The notes under the pieces are model-generated. The model saw nothing but the letters and a program-made list of their open reading frames with translations. It had not been told where the DNA came from and made no database searches. A stretch of 44,616 nucleotides of DNA, taken from NCBI GenBank assembly GCA_012799365.1, contig JAAZLJ010000147.1, positions 1 through 44,616 of the forward strand. The letters run 5' to 3'. The position numbers were made by a program, and so were the translations under genes. The stretch comes from Syntrophomonadaceae bacterium. Lineage in GTDB: Bacteria; Bacillota; Syntrophomonadia; Syntrophomonadales; Syntrophothermaceae. Position 1 is the stretch's first letter. The number at the start of each line of letters is the position of its first letter. Positions 8,885-17,597 of the stretch are shown here, piece after piece.

Positions 8885-10090
8885 TCATTTAACCAGGCTG
8901 TTCAACGGAAACGGAAGATGAGTTTTCTCCCCCTCCTGGTCATGGTACCTTTTGATAACTTCCCGATATTCCGTCTCCAGTTTCCTGGCCATGGCGGCGG
9001 AAGACATCTGCTCCGCTTTGACCAGTGCCTGAGCAGAAAACTGTCGGTAGCGTTCATCATCACTCAACAGCTCTACCACCCGACGGACGAACTCCCCCTT
9101 TTCCAGGGGAACCAGGTAGCCATTTACCCCATCGTCCACCATGTCCTCGACTCCAAAGGCCCTTACCGCCACTACCGGTAGCCCAGCTGCCATGGCTTCG
9201 ATAAGAACCAGTCCCTGGGTCTCGGTGACTGAAGCAAAAGTGAACAGGTCTGCATCAAAATATACATCTATCAGGTTTTCGTAAGGTATCTGACCGGTAA
9301 ATACCACATCCGTATCCAGTTTTAGGCCCAGATCCACCGTCATTTTTTTTAGTTCTGCTTCCAGAGGACCGGAAGCTATAATAACCAGCACTGCTGACGG
9401 AGAACGCTGTTTAATCAGTCGGAAAGCCTGCAGCAGGAATTCCAGGTTCTTCTCCTTCGTCAGGCGTCCAACGAATAAACATACCTGAGCCTCGGCCGGA
9501 ATATCCCAGTTCTTCCGCAGCCAGTTCGGATTGCGGTTCTTAAACTTATGCACCGGTACCCCGGTAGGAATAACTCTTATCGGTGCCTTAATACCGTAGC
9601 TCTTGACCAGTTCTTCTACTTCACGAGTGGGAGTAATAACCAGGTCACACTGGTTGCAGAAATTCCGGCTGTACTTGATGGCCAGATCACGGGCCAGATC
9701 CTGGGCTATAGGTACATAGTGAACATATTGATCATACAAAGTATGGTAGGTAAACACCAGTGGAAGGTTAAAACGACGGGCACAGTTGGCTCCCCATCGG
9801 CCCAAAATAAAAGGGGAGTGAGCATGCAAAATGTCCAGTTCCAAGTTCTTCACCGTTTGGCTCAAACGGGGAGCAATCGGAACCGCCAGAGAATACTCTG
9901 GATTGGTCGGAGCCGGCACCGACAAAAACCGGTAGACATCCGGTTCTTCCTCCTGATGCTGAGGATAACTGGGAGCAAAAATGAAAACTTCATGCCCCAG
10001 ACGGGTCAGTTCTTCTTTAAAGGTGGTTATGGAAGTGACTACACCACTGGTATACGGCTTGTAACTATCTGTAAAAACCCCTATACGCAT
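8885..10090 (-). CDS. Glycosyltransferase family 4 (GT-B fold), probably lipid glycosyltransferase
   Basis: A cytoplasmic or membrane-associated retaining glycosyltransferase of 401 residues. The N-terminal domain starts MRIGVFTDSYKPYTSGV, with a glycine-rich acceptor loop and AHSPF. The C-terminal donor domain has VGRLTKEKN and the EAMAAGLPVVAV (E-x7-E type) region. The N-terminal pattern is typical of enzymes that glucosylate diacylglycerol in Gram-positive bacteria, but the acceptor cannot be fixed from sequence alone. The ATG follows AAAGGAGG. It lies 45 bases downstream of the yteA-type gene on the same strand. Confidence 0.85.
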   Translation of the reverse strand: MRIGVFTDSYKPYTSGVVTSITTFKEELTRLGHEVFIFAPSYPQHQEEEPDVYRFLSVPAPTNPEYSLAVPIAPRLSQTVKNLELDILHAHSPFILGRWGANCARRFNLPLVFTYHTLYDQYVHYVPIAQDLARDLAIKYSRNFCNQCDLVITPTREVEELVKSYGIKAPIRVIPTGVPVHKFKNRNPNWLRKNWDIPAEAQVCLFVGRLTKEKNLEFLLQAFRLIKQRSPSAVLVIIASGPLEAELKKMTVDLGLKLDTDVVFTGQIPYENLIDVYFDADLFTFASVTETQGLVLIEAMAAGLPVVAVRAFGVEDMVDDGVNGYLVPLEKGEFVRRVVELLSDDERYRQFSAQALVKAEQMSSAAMARKLETEYREVIKRYHDQEGEKTHLPFPLNSLVK

Positions 10091-10135
10091 CGAATGTTAC
10101 CTCCTTTACCAAAGGTCAGCTTTCCGCCACCCGGT

Positions 10136-10603
10136 TTACTCTGGAAATTTTTTATGCCATTCTTCAAAAAAATCATATTCAGCTACCTTGAACCACTCAC
10201 CCTTCTCGGTTATGTCCCCCATGCTGGTTTGCCGCTCTTCTTCGGGGCGGGTAAACTTATCCTGCTCCTTTTCAGCGCAGTCAACACACAGGACAGCATG
10301 TGGTAAAGCCTGTAAACGACGATCCCCTATGGCATCGCCACATTTTTCACAATAACCGTAATTCCCCTCCTGCATTTGCTCCAGGGCATGATTGACTTCA
10401 GTCAACTGCAGCTCCAGATTCTCCTCCAACCCGGCATCCTTCTCTCGTTCATACAGTTCTGAAGCCACATCGGCCGGATGCTGGTCATATAAAGACAGCT
10501 CATCCACCATTTCTACCATACCAGCCTGCCGGGCTTTTCTCTTTCGTTCCAGGGCTTGTTCCAACCTCTGCTTTTGGGCCAGGAGCTCATCTCTCTTATC
10601 CAT
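10136..10603 (-). CDS. DksA/TraR-type zinc finger protein, YteA family
   Basis: A 155-residue protein: an N-terminal helical hairpin rich in charged residues, then a C4 zinc finger YCEKCGDAIG...VLCVDC with CxxC pairs about 17 residues apart. This is the layout of the YteA group found in spore-forming Firmicutes. DksA itself binds the RNA polymerase secondary channel, but the acidic tip residues needed for that are not clear here, so a transcriptional role is inferred only from family. The ATG is preceded by AGAGGTG. Confidence 0.88.
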   Translation of the reverse strand: MDKRDELLAQKQRLEQALERKRKARQAGMVEMVDELSLYDQHPADVASELYEREKDAGLEENLELQLTEVNHALEQMQEGNYGYCEKCGDAIGDRRLQALPHAVLCVDCAEKEQDKFTRPEEERQTSMGDITEKGEWFKVAEYDFFEEWHKKFPE

Positions 10604-10621
10604 TCAATGACACCTCTTGGC

Positions 10622-10957
10622 TCAAACCCCCGCCCCCGGAAATGTTTTCCCCCCATCCAGTTGGGTCTGTACAATACGTACCAGATCAGCGATAAAATCG
10701 CCAATCAAGGGCAGATTCAACATCACTGCCTTCTGCAGAAAATACAGCAGAATAGCAGCCAGTATAGTTGCTCCCAGCGCCGCCCCCAGGCCCCGGGAAA
10801 TACCCACCAAAAAGTTCACGTACAGCAAACGCCGAGGATTATCCAGCAATTGTACATACTCGGCCAACCGGGTGCGTTCCAGGTTGGCGGATAACTCCTC
10901 TACCTGCCGCTCCAAGCGTTTTAACAGTTGTTCCTGGCTGTCTTTTTCGGGTTTCAT
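10622..10957 (-). CDS. DUF5665 membrane protein
   Basis: A 111-residue protein with a charged, coiled-coil-like N-terminus (residues 1-35), then RRLLYVNFLVGISRGLGAALG leading into one or two hydrophobic segments (about 48-75), and a short tail. This matches the DUF5665 family of Clostridia and Bacilli, of unknown function. The ATG follows GGGGGGA. It ends 18 bases before the YteA-type gene and is likely co-transcribed with it. Confidence 0.8.
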   Translation of the reverse strand: MKPEKDSQEQLLKRLERQVEELSANLERTRLAEYVQLLDNPRRLLYVNFLVGISRGLGAALGATILAAILLYFLQKAVMLNLPLIGDFIADLVRIVQTQLDGGKTFPGAGV

Positions 10958-11039
10958 TCCCCCCGACCTTTCAATACTATTGTGTTATATATTATAGGAT
11001 ATTATCCCCGTTTTTCTTACACTTCCACCTTATTAACCT

Positions 11040-11238
11040 TTGAAACCGCAGATGATAAACAATAGACGCAGAATACGCAGAAAACTTATGAGTGGCGCTG
11101 AAAAATATTAAATAAATCTTATCTGGGAATGGGTTAACCACTCTTCCTTACACAGTTATTTTTAGTATTATCTGCGTCCATCTGCGTTCTCAGCGTCAAA
11201 AATAATTAAAAAGAAATCAGCGGCCATCTGTGTCCAAT
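11040..11238. repeat. Dispersed repeat element with central GTTAAC palindrome
   Basis: The 300-base gap between the PFL gene and the DUF5665 gene holds the clearest copy of the family. It runs TGAAACCGCAGATGATAAAC and AGACGCAGAATACGCAGAAAA (11040-11086), then a centre GGGAATGGGTTAACCACTC (about 11125-11143), then the inverse arm ATCTGCGTCCATCTGCG and TCAGCG (11178-11207) and a weaker repeat to 11238. Nothing else is seen in the gap. Confidence 0.8.
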
Positions 11239-11256
11239 TAAATGCAGGAGAATCAC

Positions 11257-12624
11257 CTAGTTGGTCAACGCATGAATAGGAGCCGGGATACGTCCTCCCC
11301 GTTTCACGAAAAGTTCCGCAGAAAAGGGATTGACCCTCATCACCGGAGCCCGACCCAGAAGTCCGCCGAACTCTACCCGCTCCCCTTCACGTTTACCCGG
11401 AGCCGGTATAATCCGTACGGCGGTAGTCTTTTTATTCACCATACCGATGGCTGCCTCATCCGCGATGATAGCAGCTATGGTTTCCACCGAAGTATCCCCG
11501 GGTATCGCTATCATGTCCAGTCCCACCGAACACACACAGGTCATGGCCTCCAGTTTATCCAGAGATAAACTCCCGACTTCAACCGCTTCGATCATCCCCT
11601 GATCCTCACTCACCGGAATGAAGGCACCTGATAGCCCTCCCACGTAAGAAGAAGCCATAGAACCGCCCTTCTTCACCGCGTCGTTCAACAGGGCCAGAGC
11701 CGCGGTAGTGCCATGGGCTCCGCACCGTTCCAGGCCCATAGCCTCCAGGATTTCAGCCACGCTGTCTCCAGCCTCCGGGGTGGGAGCCAGAGAAAGATCC
11801 ACAATGCCAAAGCTTACCCCCAGTCGTCGGGAAGCCTCTCTCCCCACCAGTTCACCCATACGGGTTATCTTGAAAGCCGTATTCTTGATGGCATTGGCCA
11901 TAGTACCCAGATCAACGCCCGGATGCTGTTTCACTACATTCAACACCACTCCGGGACCGCTGATACCGATATTAATGGCCGTGTCCGGTTCCCCCACCCC
12001 ATGAAAAGCACCGGCCATAAACGGATTATCCTCGGGAGCATTACAGAAAACCACCAGTTTAGCGCAGCCAATACCATCCGTCTCCCGGGTGAGTTCGGCG
12101 GTATCCTTGATCATCCTCCCCATCAGGTACACAGCATCCATATTTATACCGGCTTTGGTACTGGCCACATTAACCGAAGCACATACCCTCTCGGTTTCGG
12201 CCAGGGTTTGCGGCAAAGCCTCAATCAGGGCTCGATCCCCTACGGTAAAACCTTTTTGCACCAGGGCGGAGAAGCCGCCGATAAAATTTACCCCTACCTC
12301 GCGAGCGGCCCGGTCCATCCACACGCCTACCTCCACCATTTCCTCACGGGGCAGCCCATCGGCCACCACGGCGATGGGAGTGACCGAAATACGCTTATTA
12401 ATTATAGGTATGCCATATTCCCGCTCAATATCCTCACCTACTGCCACCAATCCGGCCGCCCGGGTGGTGATACGGTCATAGATTTCTTGGCCCAGTACTG
12501 ACCCAGACCCTCCCCGACAGCCGCGCAGGCTTATGCCCATGGTAATCGTCCTGATATCCAAATTCTGAGCCCGCAGCATGGTCAGGGTTTCCATGATTTC
12601 CTGCGGATGAATCATATATTTCAA
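11257..12624 (-). CDS. PFL family protein (DUF711 / UPF0210)
   Basis: A 455-residue protein of the UPF0210/DUF711 family, whose crystal structures resemble glycyl radical enzyme barrels but which lack a glycyl radical loop. Its function is not known. Diagnostic stretches are [13 protein letters not shown] near residue 27 and [13 protein letters not shown] near 157. It is full length. The TTG start at 12624 follows GGAGGG eight bases upstream; an ATG three codons later is further from that site. The upstream partner is an ACT domain gene, a pair conserved in Firmicutes. Confidence 0.9.
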   Translation of the reverse strand: MKYMIHPQEIMETLTMLRAQNLDIRTITMGISLRGCRGGSGSVLGQEIYDRITTRAAGLVAVGEDIEREYGIPIINKRISVTPIAVVADGLPREEMVEVGVWMDRAAREVGVNFIGGFSALVQKGFTVGDRALIEALPQTLAETERVCASVNVASTKAGINMDAVYLMGRMIKDTAELTRETDGIGCAKLVVFCNAPEDNPFMAGAFHGVGEPDTAINIGISGPGVVLNVVKQHPGVDLGTMANAIKNTAFKITRMGELVGREASRRLGVSFGIVDLSLAPTPEAGDSVAEILEAMGLERCGAHGTTAALALLNDAVKKGGSMASSYVGGLSGAFIPVSEDQGMIEAVEVGSLSLDKLEAMTCVCSVGLDMIAIPGDTSVETIAAIIADEAAIGMVNKKTTAVRIIPAPGKREGERVEFGGLLGRAPVMRVNPFSAELFVKRGGRIPAPIHALTN

Positions 12625-12704
12625 GCCAGGCCCTCCTCGTGATCAGCTATCATAGTTCCAGCTATTATTCGAAAATGAGCAAAAAACCGGAAGATGGTGT
12701 ACAT

Positions 12705-12989
12705 CTATATACGGTGCATAAACTTGAAAACATCTTCATGCTGGACGTTTACCACCAATCCCAGTTCCTGACCCTTTTCCGCCAGACGGTCTTTAAATTC
12801 GCCCAGTTCCAGGGTACTGTTCTTAAAATCCACCACCATGACCATAGTGAAAAAACCCTGCAAAATCGTCTGGCTGATGTCCAGTATATTAACATTGGCA
12901 GCCGCCAGAATATTAGCAATACCAGCGATTATACCCACCCGGTCATGACCAATAGTGGTAATTATGAGGCGGTATCCCTCTTCAGCCAT
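12705..12989 (-). CDS. ACT domain protein (UPF0237)
   Basis: A 94-residue single ACT domain. The opening RLIITTIGHDRVGIIAGIANIL is the ligand-binding loop type of the GcvR-like UPF0237 family. Such proteins probably sense amino acids or small ligands as dimers. The pairing with the DUF711 gene 80 bases downstream is conserved, suggesting that it regulates that protein. The ATG follows GGGGGAGCAGCG. It starts 13 bases after the end of ileS, so it may be read from the ileS transcript. Confidence 0.9.
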   Translation of the reverse strand: MAEEGYRLIITTIGHDRVGIIAGIANILAAANVNILDISQTILQGFFTMVMVVDFKNSTLELGEFKDRLAEKGQELGLVVNVQHEDVFKFMHRI

Positions 12990-13002
12990 CGCTGCTCCCC
13001 CT

Positions 13003-15801
13003 TTAGTTCGATGTATCTGCCACTACTGACACACAGCGGCGGCATAGAGTGACATGCTCATCATCCTGCCCTACTTCGGGACTGATAATCCAACATCTTT
13101 CGCACTTTTCACCCGGAGCCGCAGCTACCGATACCCACAGCCCGGGAACCGTTTCCAGAGCCAGGCTGTCATCGGAACGGGAATCAGCCGGCTGTACTTC
13201 CGCCCGGGATACGATGAAAATTCCACTCAGATCAGCGACTGACTCCAACAGAGCCCGCCATTCATCATCAGCATAGATGATCACCGCCGCTCCCAGAGAG
13301 TGACCGATGATCTTCTGCTGGCGAGCCATTTCGAGGGCTTTGGCCACTACTTCGCGAGCTTTAAGCATGCGTTCGCCGCGTTCCTCCAGCTCCGGATCCA
13401 GATACTGCTCATTCACCCGGGGCCAATCGGTCATCTGTACACTGGCGGGTTCGTCTTCCCGGCGCAGGTACTGCCAGATTTCCTCGGTGGTAAAGGCCAG
13501 TACCGGGGTCAGCATCCTGACCACAGCCTGGATAACTTCGTACAGCACCGTCTGAGCTGCGCGTCGTTCTGGTGCCGCCTCCGGCGAAGTGTAGAGCCGG
13601 TCTTTGATTATATCGAAATATACGGCACTCATATCTATGGTACAGAAGTTGTGAATACCATGGTAAACCACGTGAAACTCGAAATCATCATAGGCCTGGC
13701 TAACCCGTGCAATCAGCTTGTGCAACCGTAAAAGTGCCCAACGATCCAGTTCACCCATTTCTTCATAGGGAACCCGATGCTGCTGGTAGTCGAAATCAGC
13801 GATGTTGCCCAGAATAAAGCGGCAGGTGTTCCGGATTTTCCGATAGGCCTCGGCCGCCTGTTTCATAATGTTATCCGAAGCGGCTATATCTCCTCGATAA
13901 TCAGCCGAAGCCACCCAGAGCCGGAGAATATCGGCCCCCATTCTATCGGTAATCTTGAGCGGATCCAGCACATTACCCAATGACTTGGACATCTTACGCC
14001 CTTTCTCATCTACGGTAAAACCATGGGTCAAAACCATCTTATAGGGTGGTTCTCCGGTTACCGCCACTGCCGTTGACAGGGACGAATTGAACCAGCCCCG
14101 ATGCTGGTCGCTCCCTTCCAGGTACATATCTGCCGGCCAGCGCTGATCCGGTCGGGTCTCCAGAACCGCTTTATGGGTGGAGCCGGAATCAAACCATACA
14201 TCCATGGTATCAGATTCCTTGGTAAATTCAGTTCCCCCACAGTCAGGACACTGGTATCCGTCTGGAAGCAGTTCATGGGCAGTGCTGGCAAACCAGATAT
14301 CAGACCCATGCCGGGCAAAAAGCTCCTTGACCTGTTGAATAGTCTCATCGTTAATTACCGTTTCCCCGCAGGACTGGCAGTAGAAAATAGGAATGGGTAC
14401 TCCCCAGGTACGCTGGCGCGAAATACACCAGTCACCTCTGTCCTGCACCATGTTATAGATACGATCTCGGCCCCAGGCAGGGATCCACCGCACTTTATCA
14501 ATGGCCTCCAGAGCCTGCTGCCTGAACCCGTCAATAGATACAAACCACTGTTCCGTAGCCCGGTAGATAATGGGTTCTTTACACCGCCAGCAATGGGGAT
14601 ACTGATGGACAATATCCTCGTGCTTCACCAGCATCCCCAGTTTATCCAGATGGGCGATAATATTATCGTTGGCATCATAACAGAACTGGCCGGCAAACTG
14701 GCCCCCTTCCTCGGTAAAAACACCTCGATCGTCGAGAGGAGAGATAATCGGCAGGTCATATTCCTGTCCTACCACAAAGTCTTCGTCACCATGACCGGGA
14801 GCGGTATGGACACAGCCGGTCCCCTGTTCCAGGGTAACATGACGTCCACAGACCACCAGAGAATCCCGTTCTACAAAGGGATGACGGCAAACTGCGCGAT
14901 CAAGTTCTATGCCTTTAAATTCCTGTACTACCTGATAGTCCTGCCAATTGCCCGCCTCGGCCACTGATTCTAACAGTTCTTTGGCTACCACATATTTTTC
15001 TTCTCCCACCGCCACCAGGACATAGTCAAAATCGGGGTGGACTGAAATACCGGTATTAGCCGGCAGGGTCCAGGGGGTGGTAGTCCAGATGATTACATAG
15101 GTATCTTCGATAGGGAAAAGCCCCTGTGCATCCCGCACCGGAAACTTTACGTAAATCGAAGGCGAAGTCTTATCAGCATACTCGATATCCGCCTCCGCCA
15201 GAGCCGTCTCACAGTGAGCACACCAGTAGACTGGCTTTAAACCTTTGTAAATATATCCTTTTTTAGCCATCTCGCCAAAAACTTCGATTTGGACGGCCTC
15301 AAACTTCGGGTTCAAGGTAAGATAGGGGTTATCCCAATCCCCTCGCACCCCCAGTCTTATGAACTCATCTCTCTGCAGATCCACGTAACGGAGAGCATAG
15401 TCCTTACAGCGCCGTCTGAATTCCAGCACATCCGCCTTGCTGCGGTCAATGCCCAGCTCTTTGATGGCCTGCTGCTCAATCGGCAGACCGTGGGTATCCC
15501 AACCCGGAACATATGGTGCATCATAACCGGTCATGGATTTGTGCTTGATAATGATATCCTTCAATACCTTGTTTAGAGTATGACCGACATGAATATGACC
15601 GTTCGCATAGGGCGGCCCATCATGAAGTATGAAAAGTGGCTTACCCTGGTTTTTTTCCTGGACGGATTGATAAAGATCTATCTCCTCCCAGAATTTCAGC
15701 ATCTCCGGTTCTTTAGTCGGTAACTTCGCCCGCATGGGAAATTTGGTGCGGGGCAGATTCAGTGTATCATCGTATTTCCCTTTGTTTTTACCTTTAGCCA
15801 A
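13003..15801 (-). CDS. ileS: Isoleucyl-tRNA synthetase
   Basis: IleRS charges tRNA-Ile in the cytoplasm. The 932-residue class I enzyme has the HVGH signature (residues 71-74), the CP1 editing domain with GTGCVHTAPGHGDEDF, KMSKS at 603-607, and a C-terminal zinc finger with CERCW and CRRC. This zinc-finger architecture is that of the bacterial type 1 enzyme. The start is TTG behind AGAGGTG. A T-box leader with an Ile codon in the specifier position lies upstream, so transcription rises when uncharged tRNA-Ile accumulates. Confidence 0.97.
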   Translation of the reverse strand: MAKGKNKGKYDDTLNLPRTKFPMRAKLPTKEPEMLKFWEEIDLYQSVQEKNQGKPLFILHDGPPYANGHIHVGHTLNKVLKDIIIKHKSMTGYDAPYVPGWDTHGLPIEQQAIKELGIDRSKADVLEFRRRCKDYALRYVDLQRDEFIRLGVRGDWDNPYLTLNPKFEAVQIEVFGEMAKKGYIYKGLKPVYWCAHCETALAEADIEYADKTSPSIYVKFPVRDAQGLFPIEDTYVIIWTTTPWTLPANTGISVHPDFDYVLVAVGEEKYVVAKELLESVAEAGNWQDYQVVQEFKGIELDRAVCRHPFVERDSLVVCGRHVTLEQGTGCVHTAPGHGDEDFVVGQEYDLPIISPLDDRGVFTEEGGQFAGQFCYDANDNIIAHLDKLGMLVKHEDIVHQYPHCWRCKEPIIYRATEQWFVSIDGFRQQALEAIDKVRWIPAWGRDRIYNMVQDRGDWCISRQRTWGVPIPIFYCQSCGETVINDETIQQVKELFARHGSDIWFASTAHELLPDGYQCPDCGGTEFTKESDTMDVWFDSGSTHKAVLETRPDQRWPADMYLEGSDQHRGWFNSSLSTAVAVTGEPPYKMVLTHGFTVDEKGRKMSKSLGNVLDPLKITDRMGADILRLWVASADYRGDIAASDNIMKQAAEAYRKIRNTCRFILGNIADFDYQQHRVPYEEMGELDRWALLRLHKLIARVSQAYDDFEFHVVYHGIHNFCTIDMSAVYFDIIKDRLYTSPEAAPERRAAQTVLYEVIQAVVRMLTPVLAFTTEEIWQYLRREDEPASVQMTDWPRVNEQYLDPELEERGERMLKAREVVAKALEMARQQKIIGHSLGAAVIIYADDEWRALLESVADLSGIFIVSRAEVQPADSRSDDSLALETVPGLWVSVAAAPGEKCERCWIISPEVGQDDEHVTLCRRCVSVVADTSN

Positions 15802-15842
15802 CTCAAATCACCTCTACTATTATGATTGTTTCCAGCATTTAT

Positions 15843-15875
15843 GAAAAAAACCCTTCATCCTCAAGGACGAAAGGT
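15843..15875 (-). terminator. T-box terminator before ileS
   Basis: On the minus strand AACCTTTCGTCC and the following GGATGAAGGGTT form an imperfect stem around CTTGA, followed by seven T. It overlaps the downstream edge of the T-box antiterminator and is the off state of the leader. Confidence 0.88.
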
Positions 15876-16175
15876 TAGCTTCCGCGGTACCACCCTGGTA
15901 GAGCCTGCTGGCAGCAGGTCACCACTCCTGCGTCTCTAACGGAACGCCCCCGTTCAAGCCTACTGGAGTGGAGCCGCCGAACAGGAATCCAGCCTGATAT
16001 TGTCCGGTTCCGCCCTCCACCCGCGCTCATCCAGATGCCCCGATGGGCTATCTACGGTAATGAGGTTTCGGTTGAAGACTCCAGGGTGATTTTCGTCAAA
16101 GGCCCTGCCTATCCGGCTTGCACCCTCCCCGGACTCGCTATAGCCAGTTAGCCCTTACTACTCTCCCTTTCACTG
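15843..16175 (-). promoter_or_regulatory. T-box riboswitch, isoleucine type
   Basis: The conserved T-box AGGGTGGTACCGCG is at 15896-15883. The stem I region reads GAGAGTAGTAAGGGC (about 16165-16150) with the distal GCAAGCCGG element. On its 3' side GACGAAAATCACCC places the codon ATC (Ile; plus-strand 16088-16090) in the specifier loop, in agreement with the downstream ileS. The terminator follows. Binding of uncharged tRNA-Ile is expected to favour the antiterminator. Confidence 0.93.
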
Positions 16176-16279
16176 TCTTTAGATATCAAAGTTTTTGTTC
16201 TAAAAAATTGTAGCAAAACCCAGAAGAAAAAACAACTTTCCCTGCCAGTTCCTTCATAACTTCCGGCTAATTCCTGCGG

Positions 16280-16635
16280 AACTATGAAAATTCAAACCAT
16301 AGATAACGCAGAAAAATCTGCTTAAACTTTATACTACTCTCATAATATACGTTATATATGAGCTGTGGCCATTAATATCCATGCATTTATATTTAACCAC
16401 GAGGTAAAATATTTAACAAATGACCAACTCGTCAACTTCTCGCCGAGGTGAATGGAAACTAGTGACTATCTGGGGGAAAGTATAGTAGGTTTTGATTAAG
16501 AATTACCGTTGAAATGTTCCGTATTTCTCTTTATTTTAATGTTTTATAAATCATAATAATCTGCGTCCTTCTGCGTCTAATTTTTCACTCAGCGTATTCA
16601 TAAGTTTTCTGTGTACTCTGCGTCAAATTTTCGTA
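16280..16635. repeat. Non-coding gap with split copy of the dispersed repeat
   Basis: Between the T-box and the L,D-transpeptidase gene there are about 450 bases without a gene. AAACCATAGATAACGCAGAAA (about 16296-16316) is a worn left arm. ATCTGCGTCCTTCTGCGTC, TCAGCGTATTCATAAG and TCTGTGTACTCTGCGTC (16559-16625) are a well-kept right arm. The AT-rich interior has no GTTAAC palindrome, only TTTAACCACGAGG near 16392. It may be a decayed copy or two half copies. Promoters for ileS and for the plus-strand gene must lie here, but I see no clear boxes. Confidence 0.65.
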
Positions 16636-16655
16636 ACAGTGAGGGAAAACTATCT

Positions 16656-17597
16656 ATGCCGAAAAAAATATGGCTTCCATTGCTTATTACTTTAATGATA
16701 TTGGTCACCGCCCCGGATGTCCAGGCTGAAAACTGCCGGTGCCCGAACGAAACCTTACCAAATTTACATTTAACCTCCCCTTACATCAAAGATGAATCGG
16801 TAGCTTATCTGCAGGCCCGGCTCCTGGAACATGATTTTGATCCGGGACCGATCGACGGTATATATGGCCCCCGCACCCACCAGGCCCTGCAGTCCTACGC
16901 CCAAAACCGTAATCTAGACCCGGAAGCTGTTCCAGTGCTCTGGCTCACTCTGACGAACAAGCCAACTGCCGCCCCGGCTTCACCCCTGGAACCCGGAAAG
17001 GTTCAGATCGCCATCGACCTGGCTGCCCATAAACTGGTGGTATACCATGATGGTGAATCTTACCGTGAATACCCGGTAGCGGTGGGCACTTCTAAAACCC
17101 CCAGTCCCGTGGGCGAATGGCAGGTAGTCCATAAAAGCTTGAACTGGGGCACCGGATTTGGCACCCGCTGGTTGGGGCTTAATGTTCCCTGGGGCATATA
17201 CGGTATCCATGGAACCAACAAACCCTGGTCCATCGGTACCAACGCCTCCCACGGATGTATCCGCATGTTTAACCGTGACGTGGAGGAACTGTATACCCTG
17301 GTTCCCCGGGGCACCCCGGTTAGAATCCACGATTCGCGCATCGATGATATTTCTCAGAAAGTAGGCCGGCGCACCATCAAGATAGGAAGTTCGGGCCAGG
17401 ATGTGGTCTATGTGCAGGAGCTCCTCAAACAGAAGGGTTACTACCTGGGATATGCCGATGGCCGCTATGGACGAATGACCGCCCTGGCCGTCAAGTACCT
17501 GCAGCTTTTACATGGCTATCCACCGACCGGGGTGGTCGACGAAGACACTTACAAACTCCTGGAGTCTACAGCTCCAACTGCAGCAAAAGATCGATAG
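16656..17597 (+). CDS. Secreted L,D-transpeptidase with two peptidoglycan-binding domains
   Basis: An exported YkuD-fold enzyme that probably makes or remodels 3-3 peptidoglycan cross-links. A signal peptide (about residues 1-26, ending VQA) precedes a peptidoglycan-binding domain (about 38-85, GIYGPRTHQALQSYA), the YkuD domain with GIHGTNKPWSIG and SHGCIRM (His199, Cys201 catalytic), and a second binding domain (DGRYGRMTALAVKYLQ). The ATG at 16656 gives 313 residues with GTGAGGG upstream; an earlier in-frame ATG at 16611 lies in the dispersed repeat. It is one of only two plus-strand genes and its end overlaps the converging gene by 32 bases. Confidence 0.92.
   Translation: MPKKIWLPLLITLMILVTAPDVQAENCRCPNETLPNLHLTSPYIKDESVAYLQARLLEHDFDPGPIDGIYGPRTHQALQSYAQNRNLDPEAVPVLWLTLTNKPTAAPASPLEPGKVQIAIDLAAHKLVVYHDGESYREYPVAVGTSKTPSPVGEWQVVHKSLNWGTGFGTRWLGLNVPWGIYGIHGTNKPWSIGTNASHGCIRMFNRDVEELYTLVPRGTPVRIHDSRIDDISQKVGRRTIKIGSSGQDVVYVQELLKQKGYYLGYADGRYGRMTALAVKYLQLLHGYPPTGVVDEDTYKLLESTAPTAAKDR

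Noticed and set aside
11713-12501. A 262-codon open frame on the plus strand
   Set aside because: Antisense to the PFL gene and without a ribosome site or recognisable domain.
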